A program made the translations under genes and the position numbers. The notes under the pieces are model-generated. The model did no database searches and had not been told where the DNA came from. It was given only the letters and a program-made list of their open reading frames with translations. 64,000 nt of DNA from Methanococcoides sp. LMO-2. Lineage in GTDB: Archaea > Halobacteriota > Methanosarcinia > Methanosarcinales > Methanosarcinaceae. This document shows, one piece after another, positions 17,231 to 25,747 of this stretch; position 1 is the first letter of the stretch; each line of letters begins with the position of its first letter. The stretch lies in contig NZ_JBCAUS010000007.1 of the NCBI RefSeq assembly GCF_038432375.1, forward strand, positions 186,001 through 250,000, given 5' to 3'.

Positions 17231-18220
17231 ATGAAACCAGAAACAAAAGCCGAACTGATAGCCGTAGGCAGTCTAGACATCGAACCGTCCCTGCTGGGAA
17301 AAATAACCGTTCCGACCGCGGGACCAGGAGCCGGGAAGACAGCATTTTTCTTCCGGTCCGGCAAACAGAGGGTCAGGCTTGCCCTGAACAAGGACTCACC
17401 CCTTAAAGCAGTTGCAGACGGTGATGAGATCGTCATAATGAGAGATGGCAAAGAGATCGTAAGGGGACAGATCGAAGACGAACTGATCCACTGCCCTGAG
17501 CAGGCCTACATAAACATGACAGAGAAATGTATCTTCGATTGCAAGTTCTGTCCTGTCCCAAAGCTCGACGGCAAGGTCAAGACCATTGAAGAGGTCCTGA
17601 AACTCATAGAGGATGCAAATGCCACCGGTAAGATGAAAGCCATATCCATCACATCCGGTGTGGATGAATCAGTGGAAAAGGAATTTGAAAGGGCCATGGA
17701 AGTCGTCAATGCTGTGAAAAAATATGGCGTACCCATTGGTGTTGCAGTCTACCCTACAGCTGATTCCAACAGGCGGATGAAAGAGGCAGGTGTTGACGAG
17801 ATCAAGTACAACGTTGAGACCATGGACAGGGAACTCTACGGGAAGGTCTGTGCCGGACAGGATATGGAGGAGATATTGAAAGCCCTCAGGGAAGCCGTTG
17901 AGATATTTGGGAAAAACAAGGTTTGCTCCAACTTCATCATCGGACTTGGTGAAACAGATGAAGCCGTAGAGAAAGGTATCCGGGAACTGGTCTCCCTGGG
18001 AGTGGTACCAATACTCAGACCTGCAAGCAAGCATCCGTTGCGTGAAGGCGAGGTTTTCATTGAAAGGCCTTCAAAGGAAAGGCTTCTTAAGCTTACCCGG
18101 CTGCTTCGGAAGATACTGGATGAGAATGGACTACGTGCAGATGTGTTCAAAACCATGTGCCTGCCATGTACCGGTTGTGACATGAACCCTCACACAGATC
18201 TCTGTGAGGACGAGGACTGA
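17231..18220 (+). CDS. Radical SAM protein, substrate unknown
   Basis: 329 residues from ATG 17231 (GGAG 6 bases upstream); ATG 17219 is an in-frame alternative. An N-terminal domain of about 85 residues precedes the radical SAM core, whose cluster motif is CIFDCKFC (about residue 100). Later come ISITSGVDES, YNVETMD and SNFIIGLGET, typical of the barrel. The C-terminus carries a second Cys group (CLPCTGCDMNPHTDLC, five Cys) that may hold another iron-sulfur cluster. It is not the MCR-arginine methylase Mmp10 as far as I can see. Two short genes follow closely on the same strand. Confidence 0.8.
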   Translation: MKPETKAELIAVGSLDIEPSLLGKITVPTAGPGAGKTAFFFRSGKQRVRLALNKDSPLKAVADGDEIVIMRDGKEIVRGQIEDELIHCPEQAYINMTEKCIFDCKFCPVPKLDGKVKTIEEVLKLIEDANATGKMKAISITSGVDESVEKEFERAMEVVNAVKKYGVPIGVAVYPTADSNRRMKEAGVDEIKYNVETMDRELYGKVCAGQDMEEILKALREAVEIFGKNKVCSNFIIGLGETDEAVEKGIRELVSLGVVPILRPASKHPLREGEVFIERPSKERLLKLTRLLRKILDENGLRADVFKTMCLPCTGCDMNPHTDLCEDED

Positions 18221-18248
18221 AAGGATATAAGTGTTCAAAGGAGGCTAA

Positions 18249-18578
18249 ATGGAAGGAACAGGAAATGAACCCGGATTCGAAGCCTCCATTGAAATGACCG
18301 GGATAGACTTTGAATTTGCAACTGCTCCGATGTCAAAGGATTTCGTAATCAGTACCTTTGAGAAATACGACCTGAGGTCAATCGTTTTTTTCGGGGAAAA
18401 CATGTTCTATCTGGCTCAGCAGGACATGCAGCCCTACCATCCTATCTATGCAAACAGCTTCTACCCAAATGATATTGAACTCATATTCGATTTCATGGCC
18501 ATCGAAAGGATACGTAAGATAGAATATATTGATGGAATTCTGAAACGAACTCCCATTGAAGAACATCCGGACATCTGA
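18249..18578 (+). CDS. Hypothetical protein following the radical SAM gene
   Basis: 109 residues, acidic, with AAGGAGG upstream of ATG 18249 and only 28 bases after the radical SAM stop, so probably in one operon. No membrane segment or Cys pair; the centre (DLRSIVFFGENMFYLAQQDM) looks like a folded alpha/beta domain. No family recognised. It could be the substrate-binding partner of the radical SAM enzyme (inference). Confidence 0.6.
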   Translation: MEGTGNEPGFEASIEMTGIDFEFATAPMSKDFVISTFEKYDLRSIVFFGENMFYLAQQDMQPYHPIYANSFYPNDIELIFDFMAIERIRKIEYIDGILKRTPIEEHPDI

Positions 18579-18630
18579 TCATGGACAACAGTAAAATAGG
18601 ATATAACAAAATAGAGGGTGGCGATGAAAT

Positions 18631-18840
18631 ATGATTGAAAAATTCTATAAGGCCCCGATTGTCTACATCATTCTGGCAGGAATACTGATCACTGCCTTCC
18701 TTTTCAACAGTCTCATGAACTATGCAGATGAAGGAAATGCAGTTATGGTCATCCTTTTAGGAATATCCATAGGCATTGTTGCGATCTTCATCACAAGGGC
18801 TTTGGCATACCAGAAAAATAGAGGCCTTTTCCCAAAATGA
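18631..18840 (+). CDS. Small two-helix membrane protein, unknown
   Basis: 69 residues with two hydrophobic segments (about 8-26 and 38-58) and a basic end (AYQKNRGLFPK). GGGTGG upstream of ATG 18631 serves as ribosome binding site. It is 52 bases after the previous gene and likely ends the radical SAM operon. No function can be named. Confidence 0.6.
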   Translation: MIEKFYKAPIVYIILAGILITAFLFNSLMNYADEGNAVMVILLGISIGIVAIFITRALAYQKNRGLFPK

Positions 18841-18872
18841 TACTTCAATAAAAATACACTTACAAGACAGGA

Positions 18873-19892
18873 TCAGGCTGAACGCACAGCCCGATCTATC
18901 TCATTTTTCCATTCCCTGGAATCAGCTACTTCAAATATATGCTTTTTTGCACCCTCACGTACCTCAGAGATAACAAGCTTCTGCCTGCTGAACATCCCCG
19001 AGCCCGTTACTTCCGAACCAACGATATCCTTTAACCTGAGCTCCATTCCTTCTTTCTCCCCTGATGAAATGGTAGTAAGCCTGCGATTGGTCAGAATTAT
19101 CAGGTCGTTCTTTACCTGCTCCAGCCTGAGAAGTGATTCGCCCCTCATATAATCGGTCCTAAGCTGTTCAAGGACATTCAGGACACCAGCCATATCCTTC
19201 GGACGGACCCGGACAACCTCGAACCTCTTCTTGCCTGTCACCAGAAGGATGTCCTTCCCTGACCGTGAAAACCCAACAAGGTCTTTTACCTCTATGCGAC
19301 GTGAGATCTCCTGCTTTTTAGAGAACAGGCCGCCTGAGTTCTGTTCGAAGTAGATGTTCCTGTTCGTAATTACAAGGTTCAGGCGCTTATTGTCAACACT
19401 TACAGCTTCCCTGAGATGAACAGATTCGCCGGTCTTGAGAACAACCCCTCCTGAGGGTGTGGTTTTCTTTTCGACCCCGCCTGAAACGACGCATGGAGCA
19501 TCACCACAATAGTGATTGAGCATCGAAACAAGCAGCTGCCCCTCGATGAGTTTCACATTATGTTCTGCAGCTTCCCGGTATGCATCTTCAGTGAAAGTGG
19601 AAGTTGTGACAATTATAACACCATCGACCCTCTCCCGGTACCGCAGGCTGCTGTATTCCCTTACCTCTTTTACGCCTACGGGATTGAGATAGCGTTTTAC
19701 CTGGACAAGCCAGCGATGTGAAAGACCAAAATGCTCAAGTTTTACATCCACGTCCACTCCGCCGTCCTTTGAACGTGAAGTTACATCTGCCTTATAGCCC
19801 ATTTTGCGAAAAAGAGAAGCCACGAGGTTCTCAAGATCATAGGGGTCGGTCTCAAGAAGCTGGTCCAGGGACCAATTAGCCTTATCATTCAT
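18873..19892 (-). CDS. Mrr-like restriction endonuclease fused to PH-like domains
   Basis: 339 residues from ATG 19892. Residues about 8-115 are a PD-(D/E)xK nuclease of the Mrr type: ENLVASLFRKMGYKADVTSR, then the catalytic Asp of DGGVDVDVK and QVKRY, and VDGVIIVTTSTFT. The rest contains two beta-rich segments (about 140-225 and 235-335) that resemble bacterial PH-type domains, for example LVITNRNIYFEQNSGG and LIILTNRRLTTISSGEKEG. The start overlaps the stop of the zinc-ribbon gene (ATGA), so translation is coupled. Possible roles are modified-DNA cleavage or membrane-linked surveillance; the latter is inference. Confidence 0.75.
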   Translation of the reverse strand: MNDKANWSLDQLLETDPYDLENLVASLFRKMGYKADVTSRSKDGGVDVDVKLEHFGLSHRWLVQVKRYLNPVGVKEVREYSSLRYRERVDGVIIVTTSTFTEDAYREAAEHNVKLIEGQLLVSMLNHYCGDAPCVVSGGVEKKTTPSGGVVLKTGESVHLREAVSVDNKRLNLVITNRNIYFEQNSGGLFSKKQEISRRIEVKDLVGFSRSGKDILLVTGKKRFEVVRVRPKDMAGVLNVLEQLRTDYMRGESLLRLEQVKNDLIILTNRRLTTISSGEKEGMELRLKDIVGSEVTGSGMFSRQKLVISEVREGAKKHIFEVADSREWKNEIDRAVRSA

Positions 19893-20053
19893 TTGTCGAC
19901 CGTATATGTAAGCCCGCATTCAGGGCAGGAATAGGTGATGGTCGTAACTTCATTCACTTTGTTTTCCGTACTTACCATCCATGTACCACATGTTACACAT
20001 TTCTGGTCAAAGAGTGAGCGATCCGTCTGTTTTTTTTCAGCCCTGTCTTTCAT
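19889..20053 (-). CDS. Zinc-ribbon protein coupled to the Mrr-like nuclease
   Basis: 54 residues from ATG 20053, chosen because GGTGA lies just upstream; an in-frame ATG at 20098 would add 15 residues. Two Cys pairs (CVTCG and CPECG) separated by about 20 residues make one zinc ribbon. The stop overlaps the nuclease start by four bases. The pairing suggests joint function, perhaps nucleic-acid binding. Confidence 0.65.
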   Translation of the reverse strand: MKDRAEKKQTDRSLFDQKCVTCGTWMVSTENKVNEVTTITYSCPECGLTYTVDK

Positions 20054-20275
20054 GAGGTCACCGTGCCCGATCATTGTAAGTGTTGTTGAAACAGCCATCG
20101 TGAATATGTTCAGATGGTTTTGTGTAATTTACGGAAAACCATACAAAACTTTAAATCATTTCACAACATTAATCTGCATACGCCCAAAAGTATATGGTAG
20201 ATTATAATACCATATCAAATATTAATGTTATTATAAAATTTAGGACAGTCCTCACAAACAGGCCAGGTGAGCACA

Positions 20276-20668
20276 ATGGATGATTTAGAAAAGATCAGGC
20301 AACAACGATTGGAACAGATCAAAAGTAACCTTGAGTCAAGGTCATTCCCGGACAGCCCCTTACATGCTACAGATTCTAACTTTGATGAGCTTGTATCAAA
20401 ATACCCTGTGGTGGTCATCGATTGCTGGGCAGAATGGTGCGGACCCTGCAGGAAACTGGTACCTGTTATCGATGCTCTTGCAAGGGAAATGCAGGGCAAG
20501 ATCGTTTTTGCCAAACTGAACACTGATGAGAACCAGATGACTGCAAGGAATTTCAACATCACGGCCATCCCCACTCTCCTTGTATTCAGTAACGGAAAGC
20601 CGGCCGGACAGATAGTAGGTGCTCTCCAGAAAGAACAGCTTGTTGAAAGACTGAACAAATTTATCTGA
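20276..20668 (+). CDS. Thioredoxin
   Basis: 130 residues from ATG 20276, with GGTGA upstream (in-frame GTG at 20267 as alternative). It shows a thioredoxin fold with active site WCGPC (about residue 54), the cis-Pro segment AIPTLLVFSNGKPAG and FAKLNTDEN. An N-terminal extension of about 25 charged residues precedes the domain. It is 21 bases before the marker 14 gene and probably co-transcribed, which hints at redox control or maturation of that protein (inference). Confidence 0.9.
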   Translation: MDDLEKIRQQRLEQIKSNLESRSFPDSPLHATDSNFDELVSKYPVVVIDCWAEWCGPCRKLVPVIDALAREMQGKIVFAKLNTDENQMTARNFNITAIPTLLVFSNGKPAGQIVGALQKEQLVERLNKFI

Positions 20669-20689
20669 TAATTACCGGAAGATGATACA

Positions 20690-22126
20690 ATGGCACATAA
20701 ACCAAGATTTGCAGCAAATCCCGGGGTCAGGCTCCTTGACCTGAAATCAAGCTCAAAACCTTTCTTCATCGTAGCTTCAGTGGAAGTCGGTAACACCACA
20801 ACCAAGTGTATCCTGACAGCCACCAATATGGATGAAGGAAAGACTTACCACGTCACAAAGACGGTCAGGATGACAAGAGATGTCAGACCTCCGAAGGCTG
20901 AGGAAACGGTCTTTGGAAAGACCCTCAACGGCGTAGAACTGACACGTGAATCCGTGGCCGAACTTGTAAAGGACACACTTGTGGAAGCTGTGAAACAGGC
21001 TCACCTTGACATCGAAAAGGACGTGAACTTTGTTGTTCGCTCAACAGGAGTTGTTGCCGGATTCGATGCACCCGAAGAAGTAGGTGAATTCATCAAGGCA
21101 CTTGCAGAAGGATGTCTGATTGCAGGAGTACCACCAAAGAACATGACACCCCCTATGAACGTGGAAAACCTTCCTGAGAAGTTCCAGAAGCACACCAAAC
21201 TCGACAAGGTCTTCTTTGACGGGGCTGTTGCCAGTGTTCTGCCACCTACCGGTGCCACAGGTGTTGAGATCGTTGCCAATGAGATGGAAGGAGAACTTGC
21301 GACCGCCGGTATCAAGGAAGGTGCCAAATGGGTGGATGTTGACTTCCGTAACCCATGCCTTTCCATGGACTTCGGAACAACCCTTGATGGCAGGATCATC
21401 AGCCATGATGAACCCTACGCAAAGACTATCGGAAACTTCTGCGGATATGCAGGAGCAATACCGGATGCGCTTCTCAAAGGTACTGACCTTGTTGATAACA
21501 AGCTTGGTACTGCTCTTGATGTCTTTAAGGACATACACACTGACAGGCTTACACTGATGCTCAAGGGCAAAAAGATAAGGGAATATGCAGACAAGGTCCT
21601 CGATTATATCATCATAGAAAAAGTACCGGAAAGCCGGAACAGGTATGGTAGCGTTCCTGTAAACCCAAAGGCTGCAAATGAAATCGGAGTTGTGCTTATC
21701 GGATGCGATGTCGGAGATAATGGATCCGATATGGACAAGCTTTCAATGCTAGGCGGCGAGATCTACAAAAAATTCGGTCTCAAAGTGCTTTTCGCAGTGA
21801 TCGATGAGGTCATGGCCCAGGTGATCTACCGTCTGGTGAAGGTCGCAAAAGATGAAGGACTTGTATTTCCCGAAACCGCCATTGGAATCACCGGACGTGC
21901 CGGTATCAGTGGTGACAAGGCAAAGCTGGCATTGAAGTACATGGAAGAGCTCGGCATGAACAGCAAGATCGAGGAGAATGTTGTTTTCGTAGACGACGGT
22001 CTTGCAAGAGGAGCTGCTGTCATGGCCAGATGTATGAACTCCCTGGGAACCACTTTCAACCCACTTGGAGGTCATCGCGGCGGAAAGTGTATCCTCGGAC
22101 ACCGTATGAAACTTCAGAACAAATGA
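20690..22126 (+). CDS. Methanogenesis marker protein 14
   Basis: 478 residues. The N-terminal SVEVGNTTTKCILTATNMDE and the central LSMDFGTTLDGRI look like the phosphate-binding motifs of the acetate/sugar kinase-Hsp70 (ASKHA) superfamily. Overall the sequence fits methanogenesis marker 14, a protein of unknown function found almost only in methanogens; recognition is by recall of the family. It directly follows thioredoxin. GATGAT before ATG 20690 is a weak ribosome binding site. Confidence 0.75.
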   Translation: MAHKPRFAANPGVRLLDLKSSSKPFFIVASVEVGNTTTKCILTATNMDEGKTYHVTKTVRMTRDVRPPKAEETVFGKTLNGVELTRESVAELVKDTLVEAVKQAHLDIEKDVNFVVRSTGVVAGFDAPEEVGEFIKALAEGCLIAGVPPKNMTPPMNVENLPEKFQKHTKLDKVFFDGAVASVLPPTGATGVEIVANEMEGELATAGIKEGAKWVDVDFRNPCLSMDFGTTLDGRIISHDEPYAKTIGNFCGYAGAIPDALLKGTDLVDNKLGTALDVFKDIHTDRLTLMLKGKKIREYADKVLDYIIIEKVPESRNRYGSVPVNPKAANEIGVVLIGCDVGDNGSDMDKLSMLGGEIYKKFGLKVLFAVIDEVMAQVIYRLVKVAKDEGLVFPETAIGITGRAGISGDKAKLALKYMEELGMNSKIEENVVFVDDGLARGAAVMARCMNSLGTTFNPLGGHRGGKCILGHRMKLQNK

Positions 22127-22220
22127 TCAAAAGAGCAGTCTTTATGGCTTGCAGACCTTTTCTTTTTGTTTTAAAAAAGTGAGATGTCTTTCACTTTACT
22201 TCACTTGACGTTATTTTGTT

Positions 22221-22904
22221 TTAATTTTCGGAAGAAGCCAGTTTCCGCTTTATGGCCGCTTCGATCTCCTGTTTGTGTAGTTCCGAAGACTCATGAATTC
22301 CACCCATCTGCCCCCTGACAGCACGGCAAGGATACTGGGACACCAGTAGGCCTGCCTTTGGTCCGGCCTCTCCTATCGGGGTTCCAACAAGGGATTCTGC
22401 CATGTACCAGGTACTCCCACATGGTGCACCACGGATCACATTGACCTTTGAGACCTTGCCATCCTTTATTTCAACATCAAGGACCGGGTTTCCAAAGAAG
22501 CAGGTGAAATCGTCCGTTGAGGGATCGGATTCTACATTGCAGCAGATCTCATCTACCTCTATAAAGATGCCATATTCTTTCGAAATATCTTCCAGTTCCT
22601 TAACAGGAGCCTTTGAGGCACCTCCGGGCACTATCAGTGCACGCACCCCTGCCTTGCCTGCCATACGTGCTATTTCAGGAGTGATATCAGGATGCAGGGA
22701 ATAAGTGATAATAATGTCAGCATCGAACACTTTCATATCAAAGTCCAGCGTGGAAAAGAACTCATCCGGCTCATCGATGAAATCCGGAAGATATGTGGGA
22801 ATCTCGGCGGCGATGACCTCCATATCTGTCTTTGAACGCACGGTCTCCACAAGCCTTGACCCGTATTTTCCGCGCAGTATAACTCCTATTTTTGTCATTT
22901 TCAA
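22221..22904 (-). CDS. DUF166 family protein
   Basis: 227 residues. An N-terminal Rossmann-like half (KIGVILRGKYGSRLVETV, then ADIIITYSLHPDITPEIA and ALIVPGGAS) is followed by a Cys-bearing half (EICCNVE, TCFFGNP, GAPCGSTWY, QYPCRAVRG). This fits the archaeal DUF166 family, some of whose members have been annotated as thymidylate synthases. I cannot confirm that activity. A thymidylate kinase gene is close by (23201), which is at least compatible with it. Confidence 0.7.
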   Translation of the reverse strand: MKMTKIGVILRGKYGSRLVETVRSKTDMEVIAAEIPTYLPDFIDEPDEFFSTLDFDMKVFDADIIITYSLHPDITPEIARMAGKAGVRALIVPGGASKAPVKELEDISKEYGIFIEVDEICCNVESDPSTDDFTCFFGNPVLDVEIKDGKVSKVNVIRGAPCGSTWYMAESLVGTPIGEAGPKAGLLVSQYPCRAVRGQMGGIHESSELHKQEIEAAIKRKLASSEN

Positions 22905-23010
22905 TACCTGCCTGTGCTATTATTGGAACAGCGGTATATTAATATTGTTTGTTGTTCAAGATTAGTATAACTGCTAAAATATTAAGGTAACAGAATTTAA
23001 GGTGAGATAA

Positions 23011-23139
23011 ATGGAAGATATTGATCAGTCAATGGTATATTTCAGGTGCAATGTTTGTGAGTTTGTATTTCAGGCAGATCCGAATTTCTTCCCCATAACA
23101 TGCCCTCAGTGCGGTAGCGAGGATACCTCAAGGACATGA
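23011..23139 (+). CDS. Small zinc-ribbon protein
   Basis: 42 residues from ATG 23011, with AAGGTGAG upstream. Two Cys pairs, CNVC and CPQC, 22 residues apart form a rubredoxin-like zinc ribbon; the end is SEDTSRT. Such tiny zinc ribbons are frequent in methanogens. It lies 61 bases before thymidylate kinase on the same strand. Confidence 0.7.
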   Translation: MEDIDQSMVYFRCNVCEFVFQADPNFFPITCPQCGSEDTSRT

Positions 23140-23200
23140 ATGAGCTAATAAGAAGTTAAGAGAACATAAAGTTAAGAATATAGCAGTACATCTGACCTTC

Positions 23201-23806
23201 ATGAAAGGAAAGCTCATAACACTGGAAGGTATCGATGGATCCGGGAAATCCACCGTCACCCGTTTTTTGAACTCCCATCCTGCCTTTTCAGATGCAGTGT
23301 TCACAAGGGAACCAACCCGAAGCTGGATAGGGGATGCCGTCTACAAAGCCATTGAATCAGATACTGACGACCTTGCAGAACTGATGCTGTTCACTGCGGA
23401 CCATGCGAACCATATCGCAACCCTGATACGCCCTGCACTTGAGGAGGGGAAGATCGTCATCTCGGACAGGTATTCGGACAGCAGGTATGCATACCAGGGC
23501 GTGACCCTCAGGGACAGGTTCGAGAACCCAATGGAATGGGTACAGCAGATCCATGAAGGATGGACGGTAGTCCCGGACCTTACGATACTCTTTGACATCG
23601 ATCCGGAAATATCGGTTCAGCGATGTGGTAAAAGAGGGGAACAGACAAAGTTCGAGAAGATCGGCCTTCTAAGCGGCGTAAGGGAGAACTACCTCAGGCT
23701 TGCAGAGAAAGAGCCGGAAAGGTTCGTAATAATAGATACAGACAGGGAACTTAAAGAAATAGAGAACGATGTGTTGCAGGCAATCACATCGATCATCGAA
23801 AGTTAA
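23201..23806 (+). CDS. tmk: Thymidylate kinase
   Basis: 201 residues, normal length. It has P-loop EGIDGSGKST at the N-terminus, the DR motif in ISDRYSDSRYAYQG, TREPT for dTMP binding, and LTILFDIDPE. It phosphorylates dTMP to dTDP. The stop codon overlaps that of the convergent 77-residue gene. Confidence 0.95.
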   Translation: MKGKLITLEGIDGSGKSTVTRFLNSHPAFSDAVFTREPTRSWIGDAVYKAIESDTDDLAELMLFTADHANHIATLIRPALEEGKIVISDRYSDSRYAYQGVTLRDRFENPMEWVQQIHEGWTVVPDLTILFDIDPEISVQRCGKRGEQTKFEKIGLLSGVRENYLRLAEKEPERFVIIDTDRELKEIENDVLQAITSIIES

Positions 23807-24036
23807 AGACCGTTTGAATCAGCGAACTTGATGAGGGTCTCGCCAAGCTGGCGTACATACTTAGGGTTCAGGTTAAAGCGGCTCCTTTTCTGACCACTTC
23901 TTTCCTTTGCGACCTCAACATATTCGCTATCATACTTTTCACTTTTTGCGAGTGTCATGGTAAGATACCAGCCGCCTGCCATCTTTATTTCCATGTACTC
24001 TTCGCCTTCAGAAACATTTTCATTATCTTCTGCCAT
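23803..24036 (-). CDS. Hypothetical protein, possibly ssDNA-binding fold
   Basis: 77 residues. An acidic N-terminus precedes a compact domain with three likely strands (MEIKMAGGWYLTMTLA, SEYVEVAKERSG, SRFNL) and a C-terminal helix (NPKYVRQLGETLIKFADS). This strand-helix order recalls PC4/whirly-like single-strand binders, but I cannot assign the family. The stop overlaps that of tmk on the other strand. Confidence 0.6.
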   Translation of the reverse strand: MAEDNENVSEGEEYMEIKMAGGWYLTMTLAKSEKYDSEYVEVAKERSGQKRSRFNLNPKYVRQLGETLIKFADSNGL

Positions 24037-24151
24037 ATTATCACCAGATATGTAGTTGTCAGTCAGTACAAGTTATTGTCAGTAATTGTCAGTTAGTACC
24101 AGTTATGCCAGTTTTTTTCGTAGATAGGATGATCCGCTTAATAGGAACCTC

Positions 24152-24859
24152 TTATTGTAACATTGTAACAGGGATAGAGCCATTATGCAAAGCCGTAGCC
24201 ACCAGTGCACCTTTGATACCAATGTCCTCAAGCTGCCTGATGTCCTCTGAACCCCTTACGCCTCCGCCAAGAAGGACGTCGTGTTCACAAACATCCGCTA
24301 TAAGACTTAAGAATTGTGCATCGAAGCCTGCAGAGGTACCCACCATATCCATATCAAGGAAGATCACATCATTGATATCAAGTCCGTTAAGAAGTTCTAC
24401 GATCTCGAACGGATCAGCGGGCATTGAAGAATCGGATGACAGGATAGAACCATCTTTCTTGTCAATGCTCACATTGACCCTGGAAGGATACTCCGAAGCT
24501 ATCTTCGAGATAGTGTCCAGGGAAGCAGTCTCAGTACCAAGTACCGGATGAGCTGCAAGGTCAATCACAGGCAGAATGTCCTCAAAAGAAGTAATTCCCG
24601 CATCCAGCATGGTCTCAGCCTGTGCTGAAACACCCCTGATAACATCAAAGTTGATATCAGGCACTCCCTGACCCTGAAGGCGGTTAAGGTCTGCAATATA
24701 CACCTCTTTGGGCTTCAGGTCCTGGACGATCTCCACAGGGTCCGATGTTGTGCATATGGAACTGAACTCATGTACCGGTCGGTACTTCCGGCGATCCCCG
24801 CCCTGAGCATGGACAGCATTATGATTATATACATCAAATACAAACACAGTTCGAAACAT
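24152..24859 (-). CDS. HisA/HisF-like TIM-barrel protein
   Basis: 235 residues from ATG 24859. The sequence is a (beta/alpha)8 barrel of the HisA/HisF family: FVFDVYNHNAVHAQGGDRR near the start (HisA has D8 and K/R in this area), VYIADLNRLQG, VIFLDMDMVGTS and the phosphate-binding LLGGGVRGSEDI and GALVATALHNG. It is a methanogen-type paralogue rather than histidine HisA (no other his gene is near). It is divergent from mfnB 46 bases away, so it may act in methanofuran or a related cofactor route (inference). The message looks nearly leaderless. Confidence 0.75.
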   Translation of the reverse strand: MFRTVFVFDVYNHNAVHAQGGDRRKYRPVHEFSSICTTSDPVEIVQDLKPKEVYIADLNRLQGQGVPDINFDVIRGVSAQAETMLDAGITSFEDILPVIDLAAHPVLGTETASLDTISKIASEYPSRVNVSIDKKDGSILSSDSSMPADPFEIVELLNGLDINDVIFLDMDMVGTSAGFDAQFLSLIADVCEHDVLLGGGVRGSEDIRQLEDIGIKGALVATALHNGSIPVTMLQ

Positions 24860-24905
24860 ATTTAATCGATACTTTATTTTCATCTTATAAAAAAGAGGCT
24901 AATAC

Positions 24906-25598
24906 ATGAAATTACTGGTAAGTCCTATTAACACTGAAGAAGCAATGTCTGCACTCAACGGCGGAGCAGATGTAATTGATATCAAGAATCCAAAGGAAGG
25001 TTCACTGGGTGCAAATTTCCCATGGGTCATCAGGGATGTAAAGGAAGCAATCGAGGGTAAAAAGCCTATCAGTGCCGCACTCGGTGACTTCAATTTCAAG
25101 CCAGGTACCGCAGCACTTGCTGCATACGGAGCTGCATCTGCTGGTGCAACCTATGTGAAGGTCGGACTCTACGACGTAAAGACCGAAGAACAGGCATTTG
25201 AAATGATGACAGGTATCGCCGAATCTGTAAAGGGAATGAATGTTAAGGTCGTTGCCTGCGGATATTCCGACTACGAGCGTATCGATTCCATCGATCCGAA
25301 ACTTCTCCCTGCTATCGGAGAGAAAGCAGGTGTGGACCTTGTAATGGTCGATACCGGTGTCAAGGACGGACGTTCCACCTTCGAGTTCATGAATGAAGAT
25401 GACCTCATCGAGTTCGTTAATGATGCACATTCCCGCGGACTTGAGACCGCAATTGCAGGTACCATTAAGTTCGATGACATTCCTGCATTGAAGCGCATCC
25501 AGCCTACCATCATTGGTGTGCGTGGAATTGTTTGTGGCGGAGACCGCAGCACTACCATCAGACAGGAGCTTGTTGAGAAATTAAAGAGTGAGATCTGA
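24906..25598 (+). CDS. mfnB: (5-formylfuran-3-yl)methyl phosphate synthase
   Basis: 230 residues of the DUF556 family. MfnB makes the furan precursor of methanofuran, 4-(hydroxymethyl)-2-furancarboxaldehyde phosphate, from two glyceraldehyde-3-phosphate molecules. The N-terminal VIDIKNPKEGSLGANFPWVI contains Lys27, which corresponds to the Schiff-base lysine described for the family. The C-terminal GVRGIVCGGDRSTTI fits the phosphate site. Followed by a clear hairpin terminator. Confidence 0.92.
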   Translation: MKLLVSPINTEEAMSALNGGADVIDIKNPKEGSLGANFPWVIRDVKEAIEGKKPISAALGDFNFKPGTAALAAYGAASAGATYVKVGLYDVKTEEQAFEMMTGIAESVKGMNVKVVACGYSDYERIDSIDPKLLPAIGEKAGVDLVMVDTGVKDGRSTFEFMNEDDLIEFVNDAHSRGLETAIAGTIKFDDIPALKRIQPTIIGVRGIVCGGDRSTTIRQELVEKLKSEI

Positions 25599-25621
25599 TA
25601 GGTCTCACATAATCCTCTTTT

Positions 25622-25639
25622 TGCAGTAGCACTACTGCA
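25622..25639 (+). terminator. Hairpin terminator after mfnB
   Basis: TGCAGTAG and CTACTGCA form a near-perfect palindrome with a tiny loop, followed by TCATCTTTTATTT, 24 bases beyond the mfnB stop. Confidence 0.6.
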
Positions 25640-25747
25640 TCATCTTTTATTTATACTATTACCGTCGATTTTAATCTGTAGAGGATCCTGCAGTTCTTAG
25701 CGCTCTGTTACTGCCTTTCCTTTGATGTTCCACTACAGGTGATCAAT

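Noticed and set aside
20215-20826. 203-residue frame opposite thioredoxin and the marker 14 start
   Set aside because: Antisense to two well-supported genes.
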